Assembly (NCBI GenBank): GCA_036872755.1
Contig: JAVHNS010000001.1
Location: 3,224,001 to 3,288,000 of the forward strand
Length of the DNA stretch: 64,000 bases
Origin: Orbilia blumenaviensis
Lineage: Eukaryota; Ascomycota; Orbiliomycetes; Orbiliales; Orbiliaceae
Direction of reading: 5' to 3'
The notes below the pieces were generated by a model that was not told where the DNA came from, did not search any database, and saw only the letters and a list, made by a program, of their open reading frames with translations. Shown piece by piece: positions 11,966 to 23,066 of the stretch. Made by a program: the position numbers and the translations under genes. Each line of letters starts with the position of its first letter. Within the stretch, counting starts at the first letter, position 1.

Positions 11966-12785
11966 CTGCTTTGTGATCGTCATTACACTTATAATTATTG
12001 AGACAGAGTCATATTTTATCAATAATTTTTTTTAAAATAAGGAACATACGTATACGCTAGCTATGAACTTGTGATTTCGTTTCAAACCAGCGGGGGGAGA
12101 CTTGCGGCCGGGCCAAAGTCCGGCCTGCATGTACTATTATGAGGCTATCACCCTTATTCAAGCGAGTTGTCTGTTGGATTCCGCGGATTGATAGGGATCA
12201 CCCCTGTTACACCGGTGCTCTCTGGCACCGAGACAGGTGCAACAACGCGCCGACGCCGAACACACCAACTCAATTGCCCGTTCAAATTCTCCCTTTCGAA
12301 GATTTCGGACAAAAAAGCTTATGACCGTACTAACAAGCCCATGAATCAATTGGCTTAAATGACAAAGCTATCGTCTCAAGGGGATTACAAATGGTTGATG
12401 ACCAATCTATGATTTTGAAATCAGATCGAATCTTGAGATGTCAAAATGTGCAATATGGTTGGATTAGATAACGTATTCTGAGTATACTGGATGTATGTCG
12501 TCAGCGCTTCGTAGAGTTCAAGTTCCTGAAGGTTAAATAGGCATGAAACCGCCTCTGTGGCTTTACATTTTCATTCTCCACTATCATCATACAAACACAT
12601 CTAGCCTTCATAAGTATCTATTCTCTAGATAACACTATTCTACTTCCAATCTGCTCCCCAATTCAACCCAATTAATTTCCAAAACGTCCTTTACTTCTAT
12701 TCAAACGAACCAGAGTTCCCACCATCCTAACCCCCCAGCCATAACTTCAATTCTTGTAACCCGAAAATCACATCCACATACCACA
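11966..12785. other. Spacer with promoter of the NmrA-like gene
   Basis: No coding signal. The last 150 bp are pyrimidine-rich (many CT/CA runs, for example around 12560-12760), as usual for the 5' leader of strongly expressed fungal genes. Confidence 0.5.
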
Positions 12786-13765
12786 ATGTCCAAAGCCATT
12801 CTAGTCATCGGTGCGACTGGCAAGCAAGGAGGAGCTGTCATTAGAAGTCTCCTCAAGGCCAACGCAAATGTCGAAATCCTCGCCGTCACACGAGACTCAA
12901 AATCGCCTTCTGCACAAAAGCTTGCCGGATTATCTCCAAAGATCAAAATTGTAGTCGGAGATCTCGACCAGCCTGATAACTTGTTTAAAAAGGCAAAAGA
13001 AGCCACAAAGTTACCAGTATGGGGTGTCTTTAGCATTCAGGTGAGAATCTACCCCTACCCATGCACACAACATCTAAAACCTACTTGATCAGTTACTAAA
13101 CTACTTTAAAATAGGTGGCCATCGGAAACAAATCGGAAGAAAAGCAAGGCAAAGATATTATAACCGCAGCGATAAATAACGGCGTCCAGCACTTCATCTA
13201 TTCGTCCGTCGACCGTGGTGGTGCTGCTTCTGATAATAGCCCGACCAATGTCCCACATTTCATCGCCAAGCATAATATCGAACGATATCTTTTCGAGCAG
13301 GCCGCAGAGCATGGCATGGACTGGACAGTCCTTCGGCCCGTTGCATTTTTCGAAAACCTCGTCCCTGGCTTCGTCGGAAAGGTTTTCGCTACCAGTTGGG
13401 ATTTGGCGCTGAGGAAGGAAAAGAAGTTGCAGTTGATTGCAACTACAGATATTGGATTCTTTGCCGCAGAAGCTTTCATGAAGCCAGAGGAATACAAGGG
13501 CCAGAAGATCTCGCTGGCTGGTGACGAATTGACCTACGAGGAATTCGGAAGGATATTTGAGCAAAGAACTGGAGAAAAACTGCCCACAACTTTCAGGCTT
13601 ATCGGGTCAGCACTCAACTACATGGTCAAGGACTTCGGGTACATGTTTAAGTGGTTCAATGATGTTGGCTATGGCGCCGATATCCCAGCTTTGAAGAAGG
13701 TCAACCCGGAACTCAAGGACTTTGCTACCTGGTTAGAGACGGAGAGTTTGTTTAAGAAAAATTAA
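12786..13765 (+). CDS. NmrA-like NAD(P)-binding protein
   Basis: Atypical short-chain dehydrogenase of the NmrA/HSCARG group, cytosolic or nuclear. Exons 12786-13040 and 13115-13765 give 301 residues. The dinucleotide-binding motif VIGATGKQGGAVI is at residues 6-18, and the fold continues with VVGDLDQPDNL, VQHFIYSSVDRGG and RPVAFFENLVPGF. Members either sense the NADP/NADPH ratio and bind GATA regulators or act as reductases; the sequence does not separate these roles. The intron ends TTACTAAACTACTTTAAAATAG. It converges with a second, distantly related family member at 14141-15260. Confidence 0.88.
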
Positions 13766-14140
13766 TTGTTGAAACGTTTTCTCCTTTATTCATTTCGCAT
13801 GATAATAGTTTGATAGATAGATAGATAGTATAATGGTAATGATAGTTTTGTTCTGTTTCATCATTTATCCAAATTTAACCTTACGTAAACGTAGTAGTTA
13901 GCAGCATGGTATTCGTTCAAAGTTGAAGGGTATAAACTGAGATATACAAAAGTACTTGAGTGATGTAACCCAGTGTCTAAAAAAAACTAATCCTCACGAA
14001 AAGGATTCATGGTTTCATTTACATGATTACGCACAACGCATATTCGTCTAGAGTCAAGCTTGCTCATGACGGGAGGTAATTTGGTAGCTGGTAACTAGAT
14101 GCCATTTCGTCCCCCAATCTATAGATCTAAACCAAAACAT
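13766..14140. other. Spacer between convergent NmrA-like genes
   Basis: 3' regions of both neighbours. It contains a GATA microsatellite at about 13812-13828 and otherwise nothing recognisable. Confidence 0.5.
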
Positions 14141-15260
14141 CTAAATATTTTGCCCAACACTAAAATAGGAGCCGGCCAGTTCTTCCCGTGGAACAATTTT
14201 GAAAAAGTCCTCCCATGTCGCCGGTTTAACTTGGGGGTATCGCTCATTGTCGTACTGGGGCCCTGCAAGTGTCTGCCCGTTGACCATGTAGTATTGGAAA
14301 AATCTATGTTTGCAAATTAGAATAACTGATGAACAGGTGCTATAAGCCTGAGGGCTTCCTTCGATTGGTTTACCCCTTCCCCCTTTCTTGTTGTGAGAGG
14401 TGAAGTTGTACTTACAAAAAAAGGTATGAGAAGAAGTTTTCGGGCTGGGTTTTGCGTAGCTCATGCATTTTTGTGTAGAGTTCTTCCTGTGAACCTCTAC
14501 TCTCTAGCTTTGGTTTCACGCCGTATACCTTCTCAAATGATTCTGCGATTCCATGAAAGGTACAAGCGCTACCGACCACTATTCCGAATATCAGAATTTT
14601 GTTAGTGGGCTGTCAAGAAATATTGAAAGTATTGGAATACGACTCACGTCTTACAATCCCATGGGCATCCCCGTCGACACAAACAGCTGCGGTAAACTCA
14701 GCAGCATTCTCATATGTAGTGCCCTCCCATATCTCATCCCCAGTACCCCAGTATCTAAAAGTTACAGTAGTCGGATCCCAGATACCAAATGCAGGACTAA
14801 CAAATGGCTCCATGAATGCGCCGACTAGTATATGGACGCCTTTTACTTTATCCTGAGCGTCAAGGTATGCCTTGATGTGCTTCATCGGGTCCTGAAGAAA
14901 TAATTGTCCAAATTCGAGTTTCGTGTAATCGAGTGACCAGTCAGAGGCAACATATCGGGGTACACCGTTTTCTGCACATGCATCGATAAGCAGCTTTTGG
15001 CCATTCACCATCAATTTATCGTCACCAAGGTAGCAGCAGACTACCACATCACAGCCAGAGACGAAAGAAGTAATTGCAGTAGTATCGAAACCGCCGCCTT
15101 TGATCAGTGTGACTTTGGGGTTTGAGGAGAGAGCTGGAGAAACTTTCGGCGGATCGCGGCAGTAACCACGAACCTCGACGTCAGGATACTTGAGAAGAGA
15201 AGCGGCCAGTAATCGAGCGAACCTTCCGGTAATTCCGGCAATTCCAACTGTAATAACCAT
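14141..15260 (-). CDS. NmrA/isoflavone-reductase-like NAD(P)-binding oxidoreductase
   Basis: Atypical SDR of the isoflavone reductase/NmrA type. Three exons, 15260-14648, 14578-14416 and 14303-14141, give 312 residues. The N-terminal cofactor motif GIAGITGRFARLLA sits at residues 6-19, followed by CDVVVCCYLGDDKL, YVASDWSLDY and the substrate-side segment AFMEPFVSPAFG. Exon 2 restores VVGSACTFHGIAESFEKVYG and exon 3 FQYYMVNGQTL. Introns are canonical (GTGAGT...GGAATAG and GTAAGT...ACATAG). Start at 15260 chosen because the upstream extension begins with a non-ATG codon. Substrate unknown. Confidence 0.85.
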
Positions 15261-15948
15261 TTTGACTTTACATGTAATTGAAGGCAAAAATAAACGACAA
15301 ACCGCGGTAGGGTTGGTTTAGTTGTAACGTTGTTTATGATGCTATGATGGCCATTGATGGTACTGGGAACTAAGAATGCACTAAGATGAAGTGGGCAATG
15401 TGCACACATCTTATAGCTTTTTTCAGGGGCCCGGTTTTACAATTATATTCGAGCTATATAATCAGGTGTACTGCAGCTGATAATCGATTCTATAGAATGG
15501 AAAATAATTAAGCACAAAGGTTGTAGTCTTGCATGTTGTTGCGACTAAATTAACACATCGGGACTATCGGCCGACACTCGAATCCACCACGTTGGTAGCA
15601 TTAACTGAATTGCAGGTGTCAGCAGAGGCTAATGCTAGCTTTCACCATCGGGTCACGAGATCTCAAGACTGCAGATTTATAAACACATAGCCAGCACCAA
15701 GGCCATAGAAGGCCATAGAAGAAATAATACATTTGATACCTGCTCACTAGGGATAGAACTGTTTTGCATGATATGTTGTATAGTTTACAAGATATATTTT
15801 CTAGCATAATCAATAGATTCGCCCCCACTTACAGTTGGGCATTGCTTGAGTGTTTGTATACGGCGCGATTTTTGTAATTTGGACTAACTTAGCTGTATTC
15901 TGTTTTTCGAGAAGACAAATCACTTTCAATCCTCGGGCTTAGGCATGC
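15261..15948. other. Spacer between the NmrA-like and F-box genes
   Basis: Promoter of the minus-strand NmrA-like gene and 3' region of the F-box gene. A 10-bp direct duplication (AAGGCCATAG twice) lies at about 15700-15719. No coding signal. Confidence 0.45.
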
Positions 15949-17833
15949 TCATTTTTCAAGTGATACCAAAGTCCTTTCCCCTTCCATAATAATAGTGACT
16001 TCCGGGAGCATATACCTCGCTTGTCTTGCATTTAAAGGCGTACACCTCGCAACGTCCCGGTCCAACATGTCCTTCTCTCTACGACCAAAATAAATAGAAA
16101 CTTCTTCGTAGTCTGGCCCCTTTCTGCATGATAACCCTCGGTTTGGCGTACCGAATGCAATTGCTTTAAGCTTTGGTGAAGGTTCACGTTCGTACAGCTT
16201 TCCGAATGCGGATTCAGCTAGTCTTTTTATACTATGACCGCAGGTGCAGCGAAAGTGGTGTTCGTTAAGGACCCGTAGGATCTGGAAGTTTTCCCCCTAG
16301 GATGAGTAGGCTTTGGTTAGTTGTTGCACCTCAGACTGGGAGTTTAGTTTAACGTCGGACATACAACCAAGCCTTCCTCGACTGAATCAGAATCGAGAGA
16401 AACTGCCACCTCCCGCAGCTTAGGAAACCTTTTGGATATTAAAATACTCCAATCTAGGTAAGTTGGGTTGCGTAGAACCGCCAATGGGAGAGTTCTACTC
16501 GGATATGCATCATCTGGCTCCAAGTTCTCCAACCACAGGGTTTCAAGGGTCTGGGCATGAGGCATAAGCGCTTTAGGGGCAATGTATATTGCCAAAGAAT
16601 TCTTCTGTATAATATAAAGTACCTTAAGCTTACACGGAAAGGTTTCAATACAGTCGTTCAAAAACTGCTGTCCTTCCGTATAATAAAGTCGCAGATCAGT
16701 TAGGTTTGTGGCCAAAGGGAAGGTAGATACCGCTATAGCTTCCAACTGAACGGGATTGTAGCTTCTCAGTGTCAACTTGCGCAATTGGCCGAGCGACTTG
16801 AGAAGTTCTGGACTCAGAGTCTGTTCGGTTTCTACAAAATCGGGGATTTCGGTATCCAATTCTTCGAGATAAAACCCTTTATCCCCAGGGTCTCCGATAA
16901 GAGATATCATGCCTTTGGTGCTCCATATGGGAGGTTGGAGATTTTCTTCATAATACTCATCCGGAAGAAGAGATGCGGTTGCCGTGATTCCAATGGGTCG
17001 AAGCAGTGAATCCGACTTCTTTGGTTTAATTTCGAATTTGGTTATAGCCATCGGGCCTAAATCTATTTCAAGGTTGGATATAGAGAGCATGCTTGTGGGA
17101 TCTTTGATGAGATGACGATAGTGATGGAGAATAGTTATAGCCTCCCTCTTAATCTCCGGCGTGAATCTGACTTGGATACTTTTCAAGTTGTTTTGTTCCC
17201 CTAGATTCTTTTCATAGAACTCTTCGAAATCACTTGTCCTAAAAATAGTTCAATTTCGTACTCTAGTGAGTTATACGCAGTACTGCAGTTCAGTGGCTGT
17301 TTAGGTTCTCTCTTACTCAATACGAAGCGAAGACAACTGATTGGGTCTGATCTTTGACAGTAAGTTCGCAATATCTTCGCGGATTTCTTCCCTGTCTTCC
17401 TCATAATCTTCTGAATCATTTGGGCGTGGTCGGCCCTCCGATATCCTTAAATTCCTGATAAACTTAATACCAGGGTGTTCTTCCTCAAGCTCTGATTGCA
17501 AGAAGCATCTGAGGATCTCGGAAATGTCATTGAATATCGATACATAGTTCAAATGGACATTATGATAGAGCATAGGCGTCGCAATCTGGTTAAACAGCTT
17601 GTTCACACGGCATATGCTTGCAAGATCGGCTATAAAAGGAGCCGGTGCGTCTCCCTAGATTATTTTGTTAGAAGTTTTTCTTGAACGGCCTGGCGGGGTG
17701 TATGAGTACAACTTGCCGGGAAGTAGCTGAATATCTCGGTTAGAATCTCAGTGGGTAAGCTGAAAATCGAAGAGTGCATATTCAAATTAATAGGCCCGAC
17801 ACGGAAAATGGTGCTTGAGGGATTGCTTTCCAT
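15949..17833 (-). CDS. F-box protein
   Basis: Probable substrate adaptor of an SCF ubiquitin ligase. Four exons, 17833-17717, 17654-17317, 17238-16365 and 16296-15949, give 558 residues. The F-box is at about residues 22-70 (FSLPTEILTEIFSYFP, then ADLASICRVNKLFN). The C-terminal two thirds contain irregular leucine-rich segments (LGQLRKLTLRSYNPVQL, TNLTDLRLYY, TLETLWLENLEPDD), as in fungal F-box/LRR proteins. Intron 1 starts with GC (GCAAGT) in the best model. A weaker canonical alternative (GTACTC donor, GGGAG acceptor) also closes in frame and changes only a few residues. The last exon (GENFQILRVLNEHHF...) is fully open for 115 codons. Substrate unknown. Confidence 0.78.
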
Positions 17834-18219
17834 GGCTGTTGATATTCACTGGAGAAAATATTTTTCATCGATAGTACGAGTTCATGGAGTATCAACGGTT
17901 ATGGGATTGATCAGTCACACGCGTTAAATACCCGACCTCGTATATCTGGCAGCCTCGCAACGCGACTCCTTGCTAGCATAATATTACAAAGGTTACACAA
18001 AGGTGCGATCTGTCTCGTTCGAGATGAGTATTGGCACATAGATGGATTTTGACCACGAGACTAGGTTTCGAAATGGTCTAATTGACAGAGGGTTAGTAAT
18101 ACAATCTACGAATTGATGGGTTTCTGGCATATATTGAGCATCTTGAGTTCATCATGCACTGGCCATGATTATGAATGCCACCCAAGTAAATAAAATATGA
18201 ATCCAGCCTCAGTGGCTGT
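17834..18219. other. Spacer upstream of the F-box gene
   Basis: Promoter of the F-box gene and 3' region of the U1A-type gene. An isolated ACGCGT at about 17918 has no obvious meaning here. Confidence 0.45.
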
Positions 18220-19192
18220 CTACTGTCGCTGGTATGTGACTTTGACGATACCACTGCCGTCCGGCCCTAACGACATTCCCTGTGTGTTCTCTTTCGCGCT
18301 GATAGCACCTGCTTCATTTTCGTATTCCACGAAAGCAATACCCTTCCTACCAGGCACCAATCTGACTTCCTTGAATCCCTCGAAACTGCCGAATATTCCA
18401 TTGAGAATATCTGACGTAGCATTGTCGGGCAAGTTTTGTAAAAACAGAATCTTGTTGGGCGGTAGGTACTCGTCGGGAATCTGTGGAGCTGCTGGAGCTG
18501 CTGTCGACTTGAGACCACCTGGGGCAGATGGTGCCGATGTTTGAGTCTTCTTTGCTGGACGCGAATCGGCACCGAGGCCTTGCGAGGGACCAGATGCGGC
18601 AGGTCTTTTTAGGTGTTTCTGAGCTTCAGCGGCACGGAGTGCTTGTTTCCGTTCTAAAACCACACATTAGATTCTAACCCGCCAGATCAAAGCTGCCATG
18701 GCTTTCTGCAGGAGGTGCATACCCTTCTCTGCCAGTCTCCTCCGCTTATGAGCCTCAAACTCAGCCTCCGAACTCTCAGACTGCACTGTCGCATCGCTTT
18801 TTGTCTTCGCATACTGTAGGACCATTGGCTTCTCAAATAGATTGAAACCCTGGACTTCCTTTATCGCTCGCTCTGCTGCCTCCGGACTATCGAATACAAC
18901 GAATGCCTGGCCTCTCGCTCTTAGGTTTTTCTTCGCGACGATCTCAAGGATTGTGCCATACTGCGAGAATAGGGTTTCGAGTGTGGCTGTTAGGACGGGG
19001 ATTTTAACGGATTCTTCGAGGTTCCGGCACTAATCGAAAGCAAGGTTAGTATGAATGTCGTAGTCAAGATAAGTCCTTTGGTGGTAGTGGTGGACGTACA
19101 TAAACCCTAGACATCGGCCAGTATGTTAGCGATGGTTCCACATTACGAGGTTTCATTAGGGACACATACGTGCTATTCCGTGCCTCCGCCAT
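18220..19192 (-). CDS. U1 snRNP A / U2 snRNP B''-type RNA-binding protein
   Basis: Spliceosomal protein with two RRMs that binds U1 or U2 snRNA stem-loops. Exons 19192-19170, 19106-19100, 19029-18723 and 18653-18220 give 256 residues. RRM1 has RNP2 TVYCRNL and RNP1 RGQAFVVF; RRM2 has ILFLQNLP and GIAFVEYENE, with KEVRLVPGRKG typical of this pair. A basic, Ala/Pro-rich linker joins them. The second exon is only 7 nt. It restores STVYCRNL, and both flanking introns have donor, branch and acceptor motifs. However, the first intron is 63 nt and open, so reading it through is the alternative. U1A and U2B'' cannot be told apart by eye. Confidence 0.85.
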
Positions 19193-19554
19193 CTTGAAAG
19201 AATTAAATTATAAACAAACACTCTGGATTCCTGCAATTAATATACTAGGGGTATTTAAGTTCGTAAAGATACTATTCGGGGGATGTTGGTCTCCGGCGCT
19301 GGTCGTAGCTGGTGGAGGAGGATGAAGGTCGATGGAGAGTCGCGAGCTTAGTGGCGTCGAGTGCCAAGAAATTCTTAGTGTGGTCGCCAAAATCCACCCA
19401 GACAAAAAAAAAATCTGCGACAGAAACCTTTAAAGCTTCGCTATCATAAACCTCTCCCGCTGACCAAATCGACGATTCGATCGCAACATCGGACGACTTA
19501 ACGGCGTTATAGACAAAGTACTACGGGCTATTGCCCTTCTTACCTATTACTACA
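19193..19554. promoter_or_regulatory. Shared divergent promoter, U1A-type gene and DBP10
   Basis: 362 bp between two divergent start codons. Both products act in RNA metabolism, so co-regulation is plausible. I see no TATA box or defined factor site. Confidence 0.4.
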
Positions 19555-22455
19555 ATGGCACCAGGTCGACATGCCCGAGCTGCTTCTCCGGCTGCCAGCG
19601 AGAATGAGTTCGACATAACCTCTGCCCTCACAGGCACCATTTCGTTTGAGGACGATGATGACTTTGGGTTTTCTGAACCGCCAAAGAAGCGTCTAAAATC
19701 ACAGAAAACTCTTGATGCTACTTCAATTCTCGACCTAGACAAGCCCTCGGATAACGAATCGGACTCGGCGGACGATGATGATAAGTTTATCAAATCTAAA
19801 TTGGCATCTGCAAACCGCAAAGCCTCAAATATCAAATCGAAGTCGATTAAAAAGTCGGGAGGCTTCCAGTCGATGGGTTTAAATCTCAACCTTTTAAAAG
19901 CGATTCAACGAAAGGGATTCTCCGTACCTACGCCAATTCAGCGAAAAACTATACCTTTACTTTTGGAGGGGCAGGATGTTGTGGGTATGGCGAGGACAGG
20001 GTCTGGAAAGACCGCCGCTTTCGTCATCCCGATGATTGAGAAGTTAAAGGCGCATTCTGCAAAGGTAATCGCTGCGCAGGTTCACAGGTTCACATAACAA
20101 AACTAACGAGAATGATTCAATTAGGTCGGCGCTCGGGCTCTCGTCATGTCGCCTTCTCGTGAACTCGCCCTACAAACACTCAAAGTCGTCAAGGACCTCT
20201 GTCGTGGCACGGATCTAAAGGCCATTCTTCTTGTCGGTGGTGACAGCCTCGAAGACCAATTCTCAATGATGACTACGAACCCGGATATCATAATAGCCAC
20301 TCCTGGTCGTTTTCTACATTTGAAAGTGGAAATGGAGTTGGATCTCAGTAGCATGCAATATGTGGTATTCGATGAAGCCGATCGCCTGTTTGAAATGGGT
20401 TTTGCTGCCCAACTAGGCGAAATTCTCCATGCTTTGCCTGCGAGCCGACTGACTACACTCTTTTCTGCGACGCTGCCGAAAAGTTTAGTGGAATTTGCAA
20501 AAGCCGGTTTACACGAGCCATCACTTGTCAGATTGGATGCCGACTCGAAGATCTCAACAGAGTTAGAAAGCGCCTTTTTCACTGTTAAAACGGAGGAAAA
20601 AGAAGGCGCCCTCCTTCAGATTCTACAGGACTTAATCCAGGTACCGGTAATATCATCAAGATCTGCTGAGAAACCAACAGATGCCGAAGGAGACGGGAAG
20701 AAGAAGCGAAAACGATTCACGAACCTACCGAAGAACGAGTTGTCGAATCCACATTCTACAATTATATTTGCGAGCACAAAACATCATGTGGACTACCTCG
20801 CAAGTCTGCTGTCGGCTTTTGGATATGCTGTTTCGTATGTCTACGGAACCTTGGACCAAGTCGCACGAAGAAATCAGGTCGAGAAGTTTAGAACTGGCGA
20901 ATCTCAGATCCTAGTTGTCACAGATGTTGCAGCTAGAGGTATCGATATCCCAATGTTATCGAATGTAATCAACTTTGACTTCCCACCCCAACCTAAGGTC
21001 TTTGTCCATCGTGTTGGTCGAACAGCCCGAGCTGGAAGAAGAGGGTGGGCATACAGCCTTGTAAGGCTCGAGGATATGCCATATTTACTGGATCTCCAGT
21101 TGTTCCTCGGTCGAAAATTAGTGACAGATGGTGGATCAACAATTAAACAAGGGAAGAAGAAGGATGAGTTCGATTTTGCCAACGATGTCATTATTGGCGC
21201 TCTGAAACGGGATGCCCTTGAAAGATGCACGGAGGCTGTGACACGCGTAGTTGGCGCCAGTCACGATTTGACGGCAATGAAGCAGGTAGCCGGAAGGGGT
21301 GAGAAGTTGTACCAGAAGACAAAGGTAGCAGCGAGCACGGAGAGTGTAAAAAGATCAAAGGAGATAGTTGGTGGGAGAGACTGGATGAGTGTTAACCCCA
21401 TTTTCGCAGATGAGGTTGATAATTTAGAGATCGAAAAAGCGGATATGCTCAAGCGCCTCTCAAACTATAGACCTCCCGAGACGGTTTTCGAGATTGGTCA
21501 ACGGGGAGTTAATAGGAGTGAGGGTGCGAGTATCATGAAAGCCAGGAGGGAGAAGATCAAGATCAAGCCGAAATACCAGGAGGACACCGAGATGCTCGAC
21601 GTACCGGCAGCAAAGCCGAGAGCACGGGAAGAAGATGACGAAGATACCGTTGTCGGTGACTGGGAAGACGTGGAAGAAGACGCCCCAGAGCAATCCACAG
21701 TCGAGGTTGACATGTCTTCGGCCGACGAAGAGGAGCTCGAAACTGTCTTTAAAACCCAGAAATCCAAAAAGTCAAAATCAAAATCGAAGTCTTTCCAGGA
21801 TCCTGAGCACTACATGGGCTATACACCTTCTACGTCACTTGCTGAGGATCGTGGCTACAGCATTACAAATTCGTTCGCTGAAGCAGCTCGATCCGCCACA
21901 ATGGATCTTGTCAATGATGACGGTACTGCATTTGGCGAACCGAGTAAACAAACTACTGGTATGCGCTGGGATCCCAAGACAAAGAAATTCGTCAACCGCA
22001 GGAACGATGAAGACGGTTCTCGGGGTGGCTCTAAACTCATTCGCGGCGAATCCGGTCAAAAGATTGCTGCATCGTTCAAGAGTGGCAGATTTGAAGGCTG
22101 GAAGAAGGCTAATAAGCTTTCCAGAATGCCTAGGGTCGGCGAGATGGAGAACACTGTTGGCGGTGGCATGGCTACCAAGAATGGATACCCTGTTGCTGGG
22201 GGTAAGATTGGTGGAAGGATGTTCCATAAAAAGGTCGCGGCGCCCAAACAGGCGGACAAGGCGCGAGACGACTACCATGTGCGCAAGAAGAGAGTGGAGG
22301 AAGCTAAGTCTAAGGGTCTTCATGGCAAGGGCTATGGCAAGAAGTTGAGCAGCGAGGTTAAGAATAACGTACAAATAGCGAAGGACAGGCGGTTGAAAGA
22401 AAAGAGAAGGGAGAAGAACGCTAGGCCTAGCCGGAAAGGTAAAGGGCGAAAGTAA
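19555..22455 (+). CDS. DBP10: DEAD-box ATP-dependent RNA helicase Dbp10
   Basis: Nucleolar RNA helicase for 60S ribosomal subunit assembly. Exons 19555-20064 and 20125-22455 give 946 residues. All helicase motifs are present: Q motif ([14 protein letters not shown]), Walker A (ARTGSGKT, near residue 147), DEAD (near 252), SAT (LFSATLP), ARGIDIP and [11 protein letters not shown] (near 464). The long C-terminus contains the Dbp10 C-terminal signature ([11 protein letters not shown]...[12 protein letters not shown]) and a very basic tail ([19 protein letters not shown]) suited to rRNA binding and nucleolar targeting. The acidic N-terminus ([14 protein letters not shown]) is typical. The ATG at 19555 is the first in frame; the open frame upstream begins with TTG. 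The intron ends in AACTAACGAG...TTAG. Confidence 0.95.
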
Positions 22456-23066
22456 ACTTAGTTCATGTATATATTCGAAAGCAGCATCTAAACGAAATGA
22501 TACCATCCGAGTACTTGCATTAGCGCCACGTAGGACGCACTTCCTTCACAAGAAAACTGAAGCTAAGAGTTCGAATGCTTTTAATAGTTTAAGCGCCCAC
22601 TAAGGTAACCCTTGCTCGGGTCATGGCATTTCGTCGACACAACGCAAAAGGCATACCTGGTTAGGCGCTGTAATACTGTGCCACGAGCAGGCATCCTATG
22701 GATTTGAAACGGCCATTCCGAGCAAGGCTGTGAGCTCTCATAGAGGAAACCCAGGAAGCCGGCAACCCATGCCTGGGTTTTCGAGTTACAAATTCAGGGG
22801 ATTATGTAGAGCCAGCATGAAGGATCCGCTACTTATAGCTGACCCTTCCGGGGCTTCGCCGCAGCAGTTCTGGCCTACAGTAGTAACTTTCCACGATATT
22901 AACGACTAACCTCCTTTCGATTCTAATTTTCTCGATAGCTGGACTATCTGTCCCTTCTTCGAATATCTCATTTTGAATCTTAAATTTTTTCGCCTTAGCT
23001 TTGGGTTTTATTCGCATTTAGCGGCGTCATTCCGTTATAACCTTAGTTGGGACCGGGTGTATAAAT
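22456..23066. other. Spacer between DBP10 and the ankyrin gene
   Basis: No coding signal. An imperfect inverted repeat (CCCAGG...CCTGGG) lies near 22750-22778. Confidence 0.45.

Noticed and set aside
13106..13564. 152-codon minus-strand frame
   Set aside because: Shadow of exon 2 of the NmrA-like gene.
21635..22506. Long overlapping frames (237 codons plus, 223 codons minus) inside DBP10
   Set aside because: They overlap the confirmed DBP10 C-terminal coding frame and have no independent features.
22560..22640. Possible tRNA because of a GTTCGAAT-like T-loop
   Set aside because: No matching acceptor, D-arm or anticodon stem can be folded around it; similar isolated T-loop-like strings near 9285 and 28598 also fail.
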